64,000 bases of DNA from Asticcacaulis sp. AC466 (GCF_000495815.1 NZ_AWGE01000024.1:1-64000); one strand, 5' to 3'. Counted from the first letter of the stretch, positions 24,023 to 32,751 are shown. The notes: a model not told the origin generated them from the sequence alone. Program-made: numbers and translations.

Positions 24023-25066
24023 ATGCCTGACGATTTCAACCCGGCGCACCACGCGCCCCTTGCCTTCGTAACCGGAGCCACCGGGCTTCTTGGCAACAAT
24101 CTGGTGCGCGAACTGATCGCGGCGGGCTGGCGGGTGCGGGCATTGGTGCGCTCTCCCGACAAGGCGCGCCAGCAATTCGCAGGCCTCGACATCGACATCG
24201 TGCGCGGCGACATGCTCGACATTGCGGGCTTTGCATCGGCGCTTGCCGGTGTCGATACGCTTTTCCATACCGCCGCCTATTTCCGCGACTCTTACAAGGG
24301 CGGCCGCCATTGGGACGCGCTCTACGCCGCCAATGTCGACGGGACGCGCCACCTGCTCGGTCATGCCTACCGGGCGGGCGTGCGGCGCTTTGTTCACACC
24401 AGCTCGATCGCCGTCCTGCATGGCCGCCGCGGCCAGGTCATCGACGAGACCATGCTGCGCAAAGAGCGGGACGCGGATGACTATTACCGCAGCAAAATCC
24501 TGGCCGACCGCGTCGTGCTGAGCTTCCTCGACAGCCATCCGGATGCCTGGGCGGCGATGGTCTTGCCCGGCTGGATGCACGGACCGGGCGATATCGGGCC
24601 GACCTCGGCGGGACAGACGGTGGTGGACGTGGCGCAGAAACGGTTGCCCGGCGTGCCCCCCGGCTCCTTCTCGATTGTCGACGCTCGCGACGTGGCACAG
24701 GCGATGATCCTGGCCAATGCCCGGGGGCGGCGCGGCGAACGCTATCTGGCGGCCGGACGGCACATGACCATGGCCGACCTCGTCCCCCTGATCGCGCGGG
24801 CAGCAGGCGTTGCGGCGCCTCGCGGCCGCATCCCCTTGTGGCTCCTGCATGTCCTCGCCGCCGGTTACGAAACCTATGCCCGGCTGACGGGACGCCCGGT
24901 GCTGCTGAGTTGGGCCATGGCGCGCACCGTCGCCAAGGAGGCTGACCGCTCGCGCTACAACCCGGCCAAGAGCGAACGCGAACTGGGCCTGTCCTTCCGC
25001 TCGGTAGAAGACACCCTGCGTGACGAAGTGGCGTGGTTCCGCGCCAACGGATTTATCCCCGGATGA
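24023..25066 (+). CDS. NAD-dependent epimerase/dehydratase (extended SDR)
   Basis: 347 residues. The N-terminal Rossmann motif is FVTGATGLLGNNLV (GxxGxxG), then a YYRSK active site (Tyr and Lys of YxxxK, near residue 157) and a preceding HTSS serine. The form is that of dihydroflavonol reductase-like extended SDRs, which act on a sugar, alcohol or aldehyde with NAD(P)H. The start at 24023 is 30 bases past the -10 box of the MerR-type promoter. The MerR protein probably senses a compound that this enzyme modifies. Confidence 0.88.
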   Translation: MPDDFNPAHHAPLAFVTGATGLLGNNLVRELIAAGWRVRALVRSPDKARQQFAGLDIDIVRGDMLDIAGFASALAGVDTLFHTAAYFRDSYKGGRHWDALYAANVDGTRHLLGHAYRAGVRRFVHTSSIAVLHGRRGQVIDETMLRKERDADDYYRSKILADRVVLSFLDSHPDAWAAMVLPGWMHGPGDIGPTSAGQTVVDVAQKRLPGVPPGSFSIVDARDVAQAMILANARGRRGERYLAAGRHMTMADLVPLIARAAGVAAPRGRIPLWLLHVLAAGYETYARLTGRPVLLSWAMARTVAKEADRSRYNPAKSERELGLSFRSVEDTLRDEVAWFRANGFIPG

Positions 25067-25079
25067 GCGACGGCGCCGC

Positions 25080-25808
25080 TCACCACGGAACGGTGCGTCC
25101 CTCGCGGTCGAGATAGCTTAGGCCGGGCTTGCCCTGTTGCGCGATAAGCGTGTCTACGATCTTCGGTACGGTTTCCTCCAGGCCGAACGGCGCCTGCGGC
25201 CCACCCAATGCGGTGCGAATCCATCCCGGCGCCATCAGAACCAGCGCGCGGGCGCCATCGGCATGGCGGGCGGCGAAGCAGCGCATATACTGGTTCAGCG
25301 CGGCCTTGGAGCCGCGATAGACGTCGTGGCCGCCATTGGTATTGTTGCTGACGCTGCCCTGCCCCGAGGACATGACCCCGATCAGGCCGGCCGGCGCGAC
25401 GCAATCCTGCAACCCGTCGATAACCCGCATGGGACCGAGGGCATTGGTGACCATCACGCGGATGAACTCTTCCGTCGAGACCTTGGCGACGTTCTGGTCC
25501 TGATCGGCGTTGGCCGTTCCGGCATTCACGAACAGAATGTCGATGCCGCGTCCGGCCAGGCGGGTCCGCAGGGCAGCAATCTGCTCCGGCTCGGTCACAT
25601 CCAGCGATTCGATTGCAACGCGCGTCGGCCAGGCATCGGCCAGGTCGTGCAGCAAGGTCCTATCTGGGCCGCGATCTGGGCCGCGAACCGTTCCGATGAC
25701 GAACCACCCTCGCCTGACGAACTCTGCCGCCATGGCATGGCCTATGCCACGCGACGCCCCGACGATCAGGATCGTGCCGGCGGTCTGTTCTAAATCGGTA
25801 GACGTCAT
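25080..25808 (-). CDS. Short-chain dehydrogenase/reductase
   Basis: 242 residues, a classical SDR of the C-factor-like group. It has cofactor motif VGASRGIGHAMA, NAG (FVNAGTA), a VMSSGQGS serine and YRGSK with catalytic Tyr and Lys. It converges on the epimerase gene (25066/25080) and diverges from the LysR gene at 25938, which probably controls it. Oxidoreductase with an unknown substrate. Confidence 0.88.
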   Translation of the reverse strand: MTSTDLEQTAGTILIVGASRGIGHAMAAEFVRRGWFVIGTVRGPDRGPDRTLLHDLADAWPTRVAIESLDVTEPEQIAALRTRLAGRGIDILFVNAGTANADQDQNVAKVSTEEFIRVMVTNALGPMRVIDGLQDCVAPAGLIGVMSSGQGSVSNNTNGGHDVYRGSKAALNQYMRCFAARHADGARALVLMAPGWIRTALGGPQAPFGLEETVPKIVDTLIAQQGKPGLSYLDREGRTVPW

Positions 25809-25888
25809 GGGATACCTCTCGTTTGACGGGTGACGCCAAGATGCGCGCCTTTCGTGACATGCGCCAGACGCAATGGACGCAAACTATT

Positions 25889-25900
25889 GTTGCATACAAC
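25889..25900. promoter_or_regulatory. Dyad in the SDR-LysR divergent region
   Basis: GTTG-CATA-CAAC is a short dyad between the divergent SDR and LysR genes. It is where a LysR-type regulator would be expected to bind both promoters. The arms are short, so support is modest. Confidence 0.42.
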
Positions 25901-25937
25901 GCTATACCGATCTTGGCATATGGCGTAAGATCGGGCG

Positions 25938-26867
25938 ATGGATGCCATCGACCTGAATCTTATCCCGGCCCTGGACGCGCTTCTGGCCGAGGGCAGCGTG
26001 ACCGGCGCCGCCCGCCGTCTGGGCCTGAGTGCGTCTGCCATGAGCCGCACGCTCACGCGGCTGCGTGCCGCAACCGGCGATCCGCTGCTGGTGCGGGCGG
26101 GCCGAGGCCTTGTGCCGACGCCCCGCGCCATGGCGCTGCGTGACCGGGTCCATGCCGTGGCGCAGGAGGCCCGTGAGGTTCTCAGCCCCCAGGGCGATCG
26201 TCTCGATCTGGCAACCCTAGACCGAACCTTCACCCTGCGCGCCAATGAAGGCTTTGTCGAAGCGTTTGCCGCCCCTCTGGTCGCCGCCCTGACCCAGGCC
26301 GCGCCGCATATCCGCCTGCGGTTCGCGCCCAAGCCGATTAAGGAGGCCGGGCCGTTGCGGGATGGCGCCGTCGATCTCGAAATCGGGGTGCTTGGCCCCT
26401 TCGCGCCCGAGGTCCGCACCCAATTGCTCTTCCGTGACCGCTTTTTGGGCGCGGTGCGGGCTGGCCATCCGTTGCTGTCGAACAGCCCCATCACGCCGGA
26501 ACAATATGCATCGGCCCGCCATATCGTGGTGTCGCGCAGGGGCAGCTTTACCGGACCGGTCGATGCCGCATTGGAAACGCTTGGGCTGCGCCGCGACATC
26601 GTCGCCGTCGTGCCGGGCTTTCCCGATGCCCTTCGGATCGCACGCGCGTCCGACCTGGTGGCGCTCGTGCCGCAGTCTTATCTGGAAGGCAGCGCGGCGA
26701 CACAGGGGCTGATCGGCTTTCCGCTTCCCGTCACCACGCCGGAGATCGCGATTTCGGCCATGTGGCATCCCCGCATGGACGCCGACCCTGCCCACCGTTG
26801 GCTGCGCGACACCGTCATTGGCGTCTGCCGTGCCGCACGCCGGTCGGTTGATCCAACCTCTCGATGA
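25938..26867 (+). CDS. LysR family transcriptional regulator
   Basis: 309 residues. The N-terminal HTH is MDAIDLNLIPALDALLAEGSVTGAARRLGLSASAMSRTLTRLR, and a periplasmic-binding-fold effector domain follows (FTLRANEGFVEAFAAPLVAAL to FPLPVTTPEIAISAMWHPRMDADPAHRWLRDTV). It is divergent from the SDR gene at 25080-25808. It probably activates that gene in the presence of a small-molecule effector. Confidence 0.9.
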   Translation: MDAIDLNLIPALDALLAEGSVTGAARRLGLSASAMSRTLTRLRAATGDPLLVRAGRGLVPTPRAMALRDRVHAVAQEAREVLSPQGDRLDLATLDRTFTLRANEGFVEAFAAPLVAALTQAAPHIRLRFAPKPIKEAGPLRDGAVDLEIGVLGPFAPEVRTQLLFRDRFLGAVRAGHPLLSNSPITPEQYASARHIVVSRRGSFTGPVDAALETLGLRRDIVAVVPGFPDALRIARASDLVALVPQSYLEGSAATQGLIGFPLPVTTPEIAISAMWHPRMDADPAHRWLRDTVIGVCRAARRSVDPTSR

Positions 26868-26897
26868 CGACGCGCGAACGCCCATGATTATGGGGCG

Positions 26898-26922
26898 ATA
26901 TGCATATAGTTGACATCGTCAA
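26898..26922. promoter_or_regulatory. Two palindromes upstream of MarR-GNAT gene
   Basis: ATATGCATAT (26898-26907) is a perfect palindrome. TTGAC-ATC-GTCAA (26910-26922) is a second perfect dyad. Both lie just before the MarR-GNAT gene, in the place of an autoregulatory site, and the second overlaps a possible -35 box (TTGACA). Confidence 0.6.
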
Positions 26923-26945
26923 GTGTCTTGGCATAGGCTGACGGC

Positions 26946-27926
26946 ATGACCGACGCCATCGCCACCATCCGCAGCTTCAACCGCTTTTATACGCAACTCA
27001 TCGGCGCACTGGACGCGCACTTCCTGGGGAGCGAAGCGACGCTTCCCGAGGCGCGGCTTTTGTTCGAAATTGCAGTAAACGAACCGGCAAGCGCCAATGC
27101 GCTTCAGGCCAGCCTGGGCATGGATGCGGGCTATGTCAGTCGCATCCTGACGCGCTTCGAAGAGCGTGGCTGGATCATCCGGGAACGCGGCGCCGACGCC
27201 CGCGCCCGTCCCATTCGGCTGACCGAGGCGGGGCGTGAGACATTCGCTATGCTCGACGCAAGACAGCGAGACGCCGTGGCGGACATGATCGCACGGCTCG
27301 ATCCGGTCGCACAGGCCGATCTGGTCGAGGCCATGACCAAAACGCGCCTTCTGCTCGACCCTGCGTCCGCGTCGGAGCGTAAGACGATCGGCGCCGTTAC
27401 CTCCAGGCTCGCCACACCGGTGGACCTCGTCGCGCTCAATGCGCTTATGACATTGGCAATCGATCAACTTCAAACCGACTTCCTGTCGCCCGAACAGGTG
27501 ATAGCCAGCCGCGCGATCATGGGGCTCGATACCCAGCTCGTCCACGATCAAACCTATTTCATGGTGGAGGCGGACGGCGCACTTGCCGGCTGCGGCGGGT
27601 GGAGCCGGCGGGCCACGCTCTATGGCGGTGACCATAGCACCGCGTCGCGCGATGCGGCCTTGCTGGATCCGCGTCGCGATGCCGCGCGGGTCCGGGCGAT
27701 GTACACCCATCCGAATTTCGTCCGGCGCGGCGTCGGGCGGCGCATCCTTGACCTGTGTGAAAAGGCCGCCGCCGCCGAAGGCTTTACCCGGGTGGAACTC
27801 ATGGCGACCCTGAGCGGCCAACCGCTCTATGCCGCGTGCGGATACCACGTGATCGAACCCACCGCCGTGGACGTCAACGGCGTATCGGTGCCGCTCCTGC
27901 GCATGGGCAAACAGCTGAGCGAATAG
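26946..27926 (+). CDS. MarR HTH fused to GNAT acetyltransferase
   Basis: 326 residues. Residues 1-140 are a MarR winged helix (LLFEIAVNEPASANALQASLGMDAGYVSRILTRFEERGWI, then GADARARPIRLTEAG). Residues about 170-320 are a GNAT domain (VMVEADGALAGCGG, PNFVRRGVGRRILDLCEKAA, PLYAACGYHVIE). Such fusions are widespread. The regulator part may sense the same compound that the acetyltransferase modifies. Two palindromes in front suggest autoregulation. Confidence 0.88.
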   Translation: MTDAIATIRSFNRFYTQLIGALDAHFLGSEATLPEARLLFEIAVNEPASANALQASLGMDAGYVSRILTRFEERGWIIRERGADARARPIRLTEAGRETFAMLDARQRDAVADMIARLDPVAQADLVEAMTKTRLLLDPASASERKTIGAVTSRLATPVDLVALNALMTLAIDQLQTDFLSPEQVIASRAIMGLDTQLVHDQTYFMVEADGALAGCGGWSRRATLYGGDHSTASRDAALLDPRRDAARVRAMYTHPNFVRRGVGRRILDLCEKAAAAEGFTRVELMATLSGQPLYAACGYHVIEPTAVDVNGVSVPLLRMGKQLSE

Positions 27927-27965
27927 CGCGCGGCTATGCGACACGCGGCCGTCTCCATCCACCTA

Positions 27966-28440
27966 TCACGGGTCGGAGCGAATGCTTTTGTCCCGGCGGG
28001 TCATGGCGAAAATGGCCACGATGGCGGCGGCAAAGCCCGACGCCGCGCCGATGCCGAGCGCCCAGCGCGGCCCGAAGTGATTGGCCACCCAGCCGACAAT
28101 CGGTGCGCCGATGGGCGTGCCGCCGAGCGCGACGCCGACACGCAGCGCCATTGATCAGGAAAGCCCAGCCGGTGCCGGTCACGGCAATGACCAGGCCGGA
28201 GACAGCCGGCCCGATCATCCGCGCGGCATTGAACAAGGTCGAGTTGAGAGCGACCGCATTGTGCAGGTCTTCATCTCCGACCAGTTCGGCAACGAAGGTC
28301 TGGCGTACCGGCCCATCAAACGCCGCCGCGCAGCCGAAAAGAAAGGCAAAAACATAGACATGCCAAAGCCGGGCCATGCCGGCGACCGTGAGAAATCCCA
28401 GCGCCAGAGCAAGGACGCCCATCGTCGCCTGCGTGTCGCG
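27966..28440 (-). pseudogene. Remnant of an MFS transporter gene
   Basis: Read on the minus strand, 28422-28150 encodes helices 3-5 of an MFS exporter (VYVFAFLFGCAAAFDGPVRQTFVAELVGDEDLHNAVALNS, AARMIGPAVSG, TGTGWAFLINGAA). At about 28150 the frame shifts and jumps to the last helices (VGVALGGTPIGAPIVGWVANHFGPRWALGIGAASGFAAA, ending 27966). The first helices and about 200 middle residues are missing. It is a dead gene. The neighbour upstream (28553) belongs to a different system. Confidence 0.78.
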
Positions 28441-28552
28441 TGCCGATGACGGCGGGTACTATGTCTACGCTACCCCCATAACGCCGCCTTGGCATTGGAT
28501 GTGACCTGCGCATTTGGTCGAATTTTATGCCGCAATTTTCTCGGAGGCCGCC

Positions 28553-29050
28553 CTAAATGCCCATCGCGGATTTGGTCGCAAAAGCGACAATGATCAGCGC
28601 CAGAAGGACAAGGCCGAATACGACCGGCCGGGGCAATGATGGCGTGACTGCGGGCGCGGCGTTCGCCATGGCGCGCCGAGATAGAATAAGCGAGGCGGTG
28701 GCCAGGGCGACGCCCAGTCCTGTGCCGATCCATTCCAGCGTTGCCAGGAGCATCGACATCGGGTTGGATGGCACGGGAAAAATACGGCCGAGATCGAGCA
28801 GGTAGACGCCGACGAAGGCGAAACCCGCCAGCGCGGACCAGCCGCATCCCCTGCCTGCTTTCGTGACGGTATAGGCGAGTACCAGGCTGCCCAAACCGAG
28901 CACCGTCAAAAACACGTTGAACGCGCCGAGCACAATGGAGGGATAGGCGCTGAAATCTCGCGTTTCAACAAATCCCCCGGGAACCATAAGCGCCAGATTC
29001 AGGGCGGATGCGACCAGAAGCGTGGCGATGACGAGGCGGGAAGTTGGCAT
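28553..29050 (-). CDS. Hypothetical membrane protein, target of adjacent TetR
   Basis: 165 residues from ATG 29050. Five hydrophobic segments occur at about residues 5-25, 38-60, 70-92, 103-125 and 143-163. I do not recognise a named family with confidence, though the spacing resembles small DUF4386-like proteins. It starts four bases after the TetR gene on the same strand, so the two share a transcript and probably regulation. Confidence 0.68.
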   Translation of the reverse strand: MPTSRLVIATLLVASALNLALMVPGGFVETRDFSAYPSIVLGAFNVFLTVLGLGSLVLAYTVTKAGRGCGWSALAGFAFVGVYLLDLGRIFPVPSNPMSMLLATLEWIGTGLGVALATASLILSRRAMANAAPAVTPSLPRPVVFGLVLLALIIVAFATKSAMGI

Positions 29051-29054
29051 TGGA

Positions 29055-29729
29055 CTATTCCTTGTACGGTTTGGAGGCTTGCGCCGATGCGTCGCCGCCA
29101 TCGCTTGGCGCGAGCATCGCTGCGAACAGGCTGAACACACGGTGGTTGATGGCGCGCGCGTCCTGAGGGTGAAGTGTTTGCGCATTCAGCGCGAACCAAC
29201 GGTCGGCCTCCCGCGCGGCCGCGAAGGCCATCTCCGTCAGCAAGGTAAGCGGCAAGTCCGAGCGGATGGCGCCGATCTGTTGTCCAGTTTCGATCAGGCG
29301 CTCAAATTGGGTATGGAGAGCATCGAGCAGATCCGCGATGGCGGCCTGCGCCGCTGCTTCCCGATAGATGCCACGTCCCAACTCAGCCAAGCGGTCGTTC
29401 TGCTTGAGGACCTCCGTCACATGGCCAAAGAGTGTGGCGGTCTGTTGCCAGTAATCAGCAACGGATTCTGGCTGAATCGGGCTCGCGTTGATCAGGCCCG
29501 CAAGTTCGCTGATGGCGCGTTCAATGACGGCGCGATAGAGCTCGCCCTTGTCCGCGAAATAATAGTAGGCCTGCCCTTTGCTGAGCGCGGCACGCGTTAG
29601 AATTCGGTTCAGCGATGCGCGCTCCAACCCGAACGCCCTGAATTCCTCTTCTGCTATATCGAGCCAGGCGGCGCGTTGCTGATCGGGAAGTTGCCGCAGT
29701 CGCACACGTGCCTGACGTCGCTGATCCAT
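29055..29729 (-). CDS. TetR family transcriptional regulator
   Basis: 224 residues. HTH: RAAWLDIAEEEFRAFGLERASLNRILTRAALSKGQAYYYFADKGELYRAVIERA, which includes the TetR turn KGQAYYYF. A helical ligand domain follows. The perfect 31-bp operator at 29763-29793 lies 34 bases upstream. The downstream membrane protein (28553) is probably co-regulated. The gene on the other side of the operator has been lost. Confidence 0.9.
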   Translation of the reverse strand: MDQRRQARVRLRQLPDQQRAAWLDIAEEEFRAFGLERASLNRILTRAALSKGQAYYYFADKGELYRAVIERAISELAGLINASPIQPESVADYWQQTATLFGHVTEVLKQNDRLAELGRGIYREAAAQAAIADLLDALHTQFERLIETGQQIGAIRSDLPLTLLTEMAFAAAREADRWFALNAQTLHPQDARAINHRVFSLFAAMLAPSDGGDASAQASKPYKE

Positions 29730-29762
29730 GGGACAATCCGTAATGCCAATCGCAGTCGCTCA

Positions 29763-29793
29763 GACATATTTAGACCGGCGGTCTAAATATGTC
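29763..29793. promoter_or_regulatory. TetR operator: 14-bp perfect arms, 3-bp centre
   Basis: GACATATTTAGACC and GGTCTAAATATGTC flank GGC. Both arms are perfect, so this is one of the strongest operators in the window. It stands between the TetR gene and a vanished divergent partner. Confidence 0.85.
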
Positions 29794-29866
29794 CAGCCTA
29801 CAATAACAGGTCTGTCATTCGGGCGGCGGAGCGTGTCTGCTTGCCCCGAATTTTAAGGATCAGGTT

Positions 29867-29935
29867 ATGGAAACAAGTCCGTCGCAACAAAATGACGGCA
29901 ATTGGGATACTCCAGCGCAAAAAACTGCACGATAG
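29867..29935 (+). pseudogene. Possible 5' remnant of the lost TetR-divergent gene
   Basis: A 22-codon frame (METSPSQQ...) begins with AAGGATCAGGTT in front, 73 bases beyond the TetR operator, then meets a stop. It looks like the first codons of a gene whose body was deleted. Support is weak. The rest of 29794-30048 holds no clear gene. Confidence 0.25.
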
Positions 29936-30048
29936 CGTAAAATCGGCAAGGTGGCGGGCCGTGCCCGATGATGATGAGCACTATGAATGGCCGGGTCAGG
30001 TGGAAAAGAGACCGCCCAGTCTTGGCGCGATGGGGGCGTTTGCTTCCG

Positions 30049-30582
30049 TTAAAGGAGCAGGCGCCGCACATCCGCAACCACCCGATCTAAATCGACTGGA
30101 GTTCGGGTATCCACCTCGATGATCGCGCCTAAACCCATCGGGCAATCATATTCGGCCAACATTTCGGGGGGGAGTTCTTTCAGCGGATGCGCGGCATGAT
30201 GCTCACTTGCAGCAGCGCGTTTACGAAATCGCCTAGCGGTTTCGGCGGGGCCGCAATCGCAATGGACCTCGATGATTGATGCCCCAAGGCCTGTTAGCTT
30301 GTTGCGTTCGTAGTCACTGTGCGGACGAAAATTGGCTTCCAATACCGCATGCGGCGCGCGGCTTGCTAACGACCAGATGAGTTCCATCGACGCTCCACCA
30401 ATCCGGCGAGAGGCCGCAAGATCGCCGCCGCCATCGCCGAATACGTCTGTCAGCGTCTCTTTGATGAAGTCCTTCGAGAAAAGTGGGAAACCGAGCCGCT
30501 GTGCCAAGGGCACGGCAAGCGTGGTCTTGCCGGCCCCCGGTGCGCCGGAAACAATCACAATCTTGCGCTGAACGTCTGGCAT
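30049..30582 (-). CDS. P-loop kinase/ATPase (AAA family-type)
   Basis: 177 residues. Walker A is GAPGAGKTT (about residues 13-21). SKDFIKETLTD and HAVLEANFRP follow, then a lid-type region (ARRFRKRAAASEHHAAHP). The size and order resemble small nucleoside, shikimate-like or aminoglycoside-like kinases that use a SGAPGAGKT loop. The substrate is unknown. It is separated from the VOC gene by a stretch with a tRNA-Ser fragment. Confidence 0.75.
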   Translation of the reverse strand: MPDVQRKIVIVSGAPGAGKTTLAVPLAQRLGFPLFSKDFIKETLTDVFGDGGGDLAASRRIGGASMELIWSLASRAPHAVLEANFRPHSDYERNKLTGLGASIIEVHCDCGPAETARRFRKRAAASEHHAAHPLKELPPEMLAEYDCPMGLGAIIEVDTRTPVDLDRVVADVRRLLL

Positions 30583-30740
30583 AGGAGCTGCGTATCATAC
30601 ACAGGGAATGGTCGCAATTGGAGGGCTTCCTGCCTATATGTCCCCCGACCTCAAGTTCAATATCCGCGTATGTGGCCCGCGCGGCTATCGGCGACGTCTG
30701 TGTACCTATTCTCTCACAATATCGCACCCTGGCTCAGAAT

Positions 30741-30766
30741 TGGCGGACAGAGAGGGATTCGAACCT
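30741..30766 (-). other. 3' fragment of a tRNA-Ser gene
   Basis: On the minus strand the 26 bases read as a tRNA-Ser 3' end: the T loop GGTTCGAATCCC, then TCTCTGTCCGCCA. The rest of the tRNA is absent and the 5' side of the T stem has decayed by one base. Such orphan tRNA ends are usually left by integration or excision of a mobile element, so this is a likely att-type scar. The rest of 30583-30804 shows no gene. Confidence 0.7.
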
Positions 30767-30804
30767 CACCTAAATGCGCGCAATTGTGTAGGCTTAAGGC
30801 CCCG

Positions 30805-31284
30805 TCACCCAGGCCCGCGCACGGCCGCTTCGATGCGGGCGACGTCGATCTTGCTCATCTGCATCATGGCCTGGAAGGCGCGCTGGCCCGCCTCCCCGCC
30901 TGCGGCCAGGGCCTCGGTCAGGACGCGCGGCGTGATCTGCCACGACAGCCCCCATTTGTCCTTACACCATCCGCACTCGCTTTCCGCGCCGCCATTGCTG
31001 ACAATGGCGTCCCAATAGCGGTCGGTTTCCGCCTGATCCTCGGTCGCGATCTGAAAGGAAAAGGCCTCGCTGTGGTGGAACACGTCTCCGCCATTGAGCC
31101 CCAGACACGGCACGCCGCACACGGTGAAATGCACGGTCAACACATCGCCCGCCTTGCCGCCCGGAAAATCGGCCGGCGCGCGATAAACCGCGCCAACCGC
31201 GCTGTCGGGAAAGGTCTGGGCATAAAAGTGCGCCGCCTCTTCCGCGTCACGAACATACCACAGGCAGATTGTGTTCTTGGCCAT
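30805..31284 (-). CDS. VOC superfamily (PhnB-like) protein
   Basis: 159 residues from ATG 31284. Family signs are NTICLWYVRDAEEAAHFYAQTFPDS, VLTVHFTVCGVPCLGLNGG, and DRYWDAIVSNGGAESECGWCKDKWGLSWQITP. This is the PhnB/DUF1338-like vicinal-oxygen-chelate group (annotated also as 3-demethylubiquinone-9 methyltransferase-like). The function is uncertain; relatives are glyoxalase-fold enzymes or ligand-binding proteins. Transcribed alone. Confidence 0.85.
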   Translation of the reverse strand: MAKNTICLWYVRDAEEAAHFYAQTFPDSAVGAVYRAPADFPGGKAGDVLTVHFTVCGVPCLGLNGGDVFHHSEAFSFQIATEDQAETDRYWDAIVSNGGAESECGWCKDKWGLSWQITPRVLTEALAAGGEAGQRAFQAMMQMSKIDVARIEAAVRGPG

Positions 31285-31379
31285 TTTGCATCCTCTCAAG
31301 GGTGCCGGCAACGGAGCGTACCGGTCATTATAACCACGTTACAAAAGGACGGCATTACACGCCAATAACGCTCCGGTGA

Positions 31380-32330
31380 TCACTCCCCTCCGCCCAACCG
31401 CATGGCGACATCGCAGCGTTCATAGCGCGCACCATAGGTGGCCATGATCTGCGCATCATGGTGGAAGCCGAGCTTTTCATAGAGGTGAATGGCGGCGGCG
31501 CAGCGCGCATTGGTCAAAAGATAAACCGTGCGCGCGCCCATGTCCTTCACCCGCGCGATCATGGCCGCCAGCAGGAATTCCCCCGCCTTCAATCCCCGGG
31601 CCTGCGACCGCACCCCCATCTTGGTCAGTTCGAAAGTGCCCGGCCCGGTCTTTTGCAAGGCGCAAGTCCCAACGATCCCCAGCCCCGCCGCTTCGACGAA
31701 CAGGATCACCCCGCCGGGGGCGATGATCTTTTCCTCCGGATTCCGCAACACCTCGATATCCGTGGCCTCCAACCGGAACATGCTGCGGATCCATTCGGCA
31801 TTGATGTCATGAAAATCCGCCGCCAATTCCGGCGTGTACTCACGGATCGTCAAGACGGGCGGCCCGCCCTCGCCCGCCCGCGCATAGAGGGAGCGGTCAT
31901 CGAGCGCCGCTTCGACCGCCGATATCTGGCCGAGAAAATCACCGTCAAGCGCGTCAAACAGGCTCAGCACCCCGGCCTCGATGCGCGGCAGCGCCAGGTG
32001 CCTGGCCCGCGCAATGGCCGCCTGCCCGTCCGGCGTCAGGGAGGCGGTACGTATCCGCTGGTCCGCGCCCTTTTCGGACTGGACCAGCCCCATGTCGATC
32101 AATTGACCGATACTGCGCGTAATGCCGGGCTGGCTGACCCCGACCGCCTCGACCATCTGGCCTATGGTCATAGGCTGACGGTCCAACGCCATCAGCAAAG
32201 GCATGTGCGCCGGCTGAACGGCCAGACCCGCCTCCCCCACTATGCGCGCCGCATCCGCCTGCAACCGCTCAGCCAGCCGCTTCAACCGGCTGCCCAAAAA
32301 CACCGCACCCATTTCATTGACAATATCCAT
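31380..32330 (-). CDS. MarR HTH fused to GNAT acetyltransferase (second copy type)
   Basis: 316 residues from ATG 32330; an upstream extension would run through the operator. MarR part: MTIGQMVEAVGVSQPGITRSIGQLIDMGLVQSEKGADQRIRTASLTPDG. GNAT part: VILFVEAAGLGIVGTCAL, MGVRSQARGLKAGEFLLAAMIARVKDMGA, IHLYEKLGFHHD. The two halves are like the gene at 26946 but with low identity. The palindrome in front suggests autoregulation. Confidence 0.87.
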   Translation of the reverse strand: MDIVNEMGAVFLGSRLKRLAERLQADAARIVGEAGLAVQPAHMPLLMALDRQPMTIGQMVEAVGVSQPGITRSIGQLIDMGLVQSEKGADQRIRTASLTPDGQAAIARARHLALPRIEAGVLSLFDALDGDFLGQISAVEAALDDRSLYARAGEGGPPVLTIREYTPELAADFHDINAEWIRSMFRLEATDIEVLRNPEEKIIAPGGVILFVEAAGLGIVGTCALQKTGPGTFELTKMGVRSQARGLKAGEFLLAAMIARVKDMGARTVYLLTNARCAAAIHLYEKLGFHHDAQIMATYGARYERCDVAMRLGGGE

Positions 32331-32344
32331 CGCACGACTCCGCT

Positions 32345-32376
32345 TTACATATCCAGTTATATAACGCGATATGTAA
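32345..32376. promoter_or_regulatory. MarR-type operator upstream of MarR-GNAT gene
   Basis: TTACATAT (32345-32352) and ATATGTAA (32369-32376) are perfect arms. Between them, GTTATATAAC (32356-32365) is a further perfect palindrome. It sits just before the start at 32330. Confidence 0.7.
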
Positions 32377-32412
32377 TTGTCGGCAAGGGTGGCGTAATCC
32401 AATCAAAGTCGG

Positions 32413-32751
32413 ATGACAAAACCAGTGGCAGACGAGCCTTTGACTATCTATAGTCTGCGTATGCCGCTCGCCCGCAAACTCATTCTACATGTCCCGGTAT
32501 CAGATGAAGCGCTGCTTGCTGATTTTGTGAAACGATGTGTGGCTGACGGCGTGGTACTCATTGCCGTTTTTGGATTGGGCTGTGAGAGGGTTCGACGGAC
32601 TATCGGCGCGCTTGCCGTAAGTAGCGAAATCCACGAAAGTTTCTATTTTTGTACTTCGTCTCATCCGGATGAGGCATTTGATGACGTGGTGGACACGGTT
32701 CGGTCTTGTGAGTTCGAGCCCGGTGATCAGTTCGAAGAGATCAGGCTGTAA
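32413..32751 (+). CDS. Hypothetical protein
   Basis: 112 residues; ATG 32461 is an alternative start that would give 96 residues. Small alpha/beta protein: LARKLILHVPVSDEALLADFVKRCVADGVVLIAVFGLG, then SFYFCTSSHPDEAFDDVVDTVRSCEFEPGDQFEEIRL. No family is recognised. The GC content is lower than the surroundings. It is the single plus gene between the MarR and M61 operons. Confidence 0.6.
   Translation: MTKPVADEPLTIYSLRMPLARKLILHVPVSDEALLADFVKRCVADGVVLIAVFGLGCERVRRTIGALAVSSEIHESFYFCTSSHPDEAFDDVVDTVRSCEFEPGDQFEEIRL

Noticed and set aside
26919-27962. 347-codon frame antisense to MarR-GNAT
   Set aside because: Shadow frame with no domain; the sense gene has two clear domains and operators.
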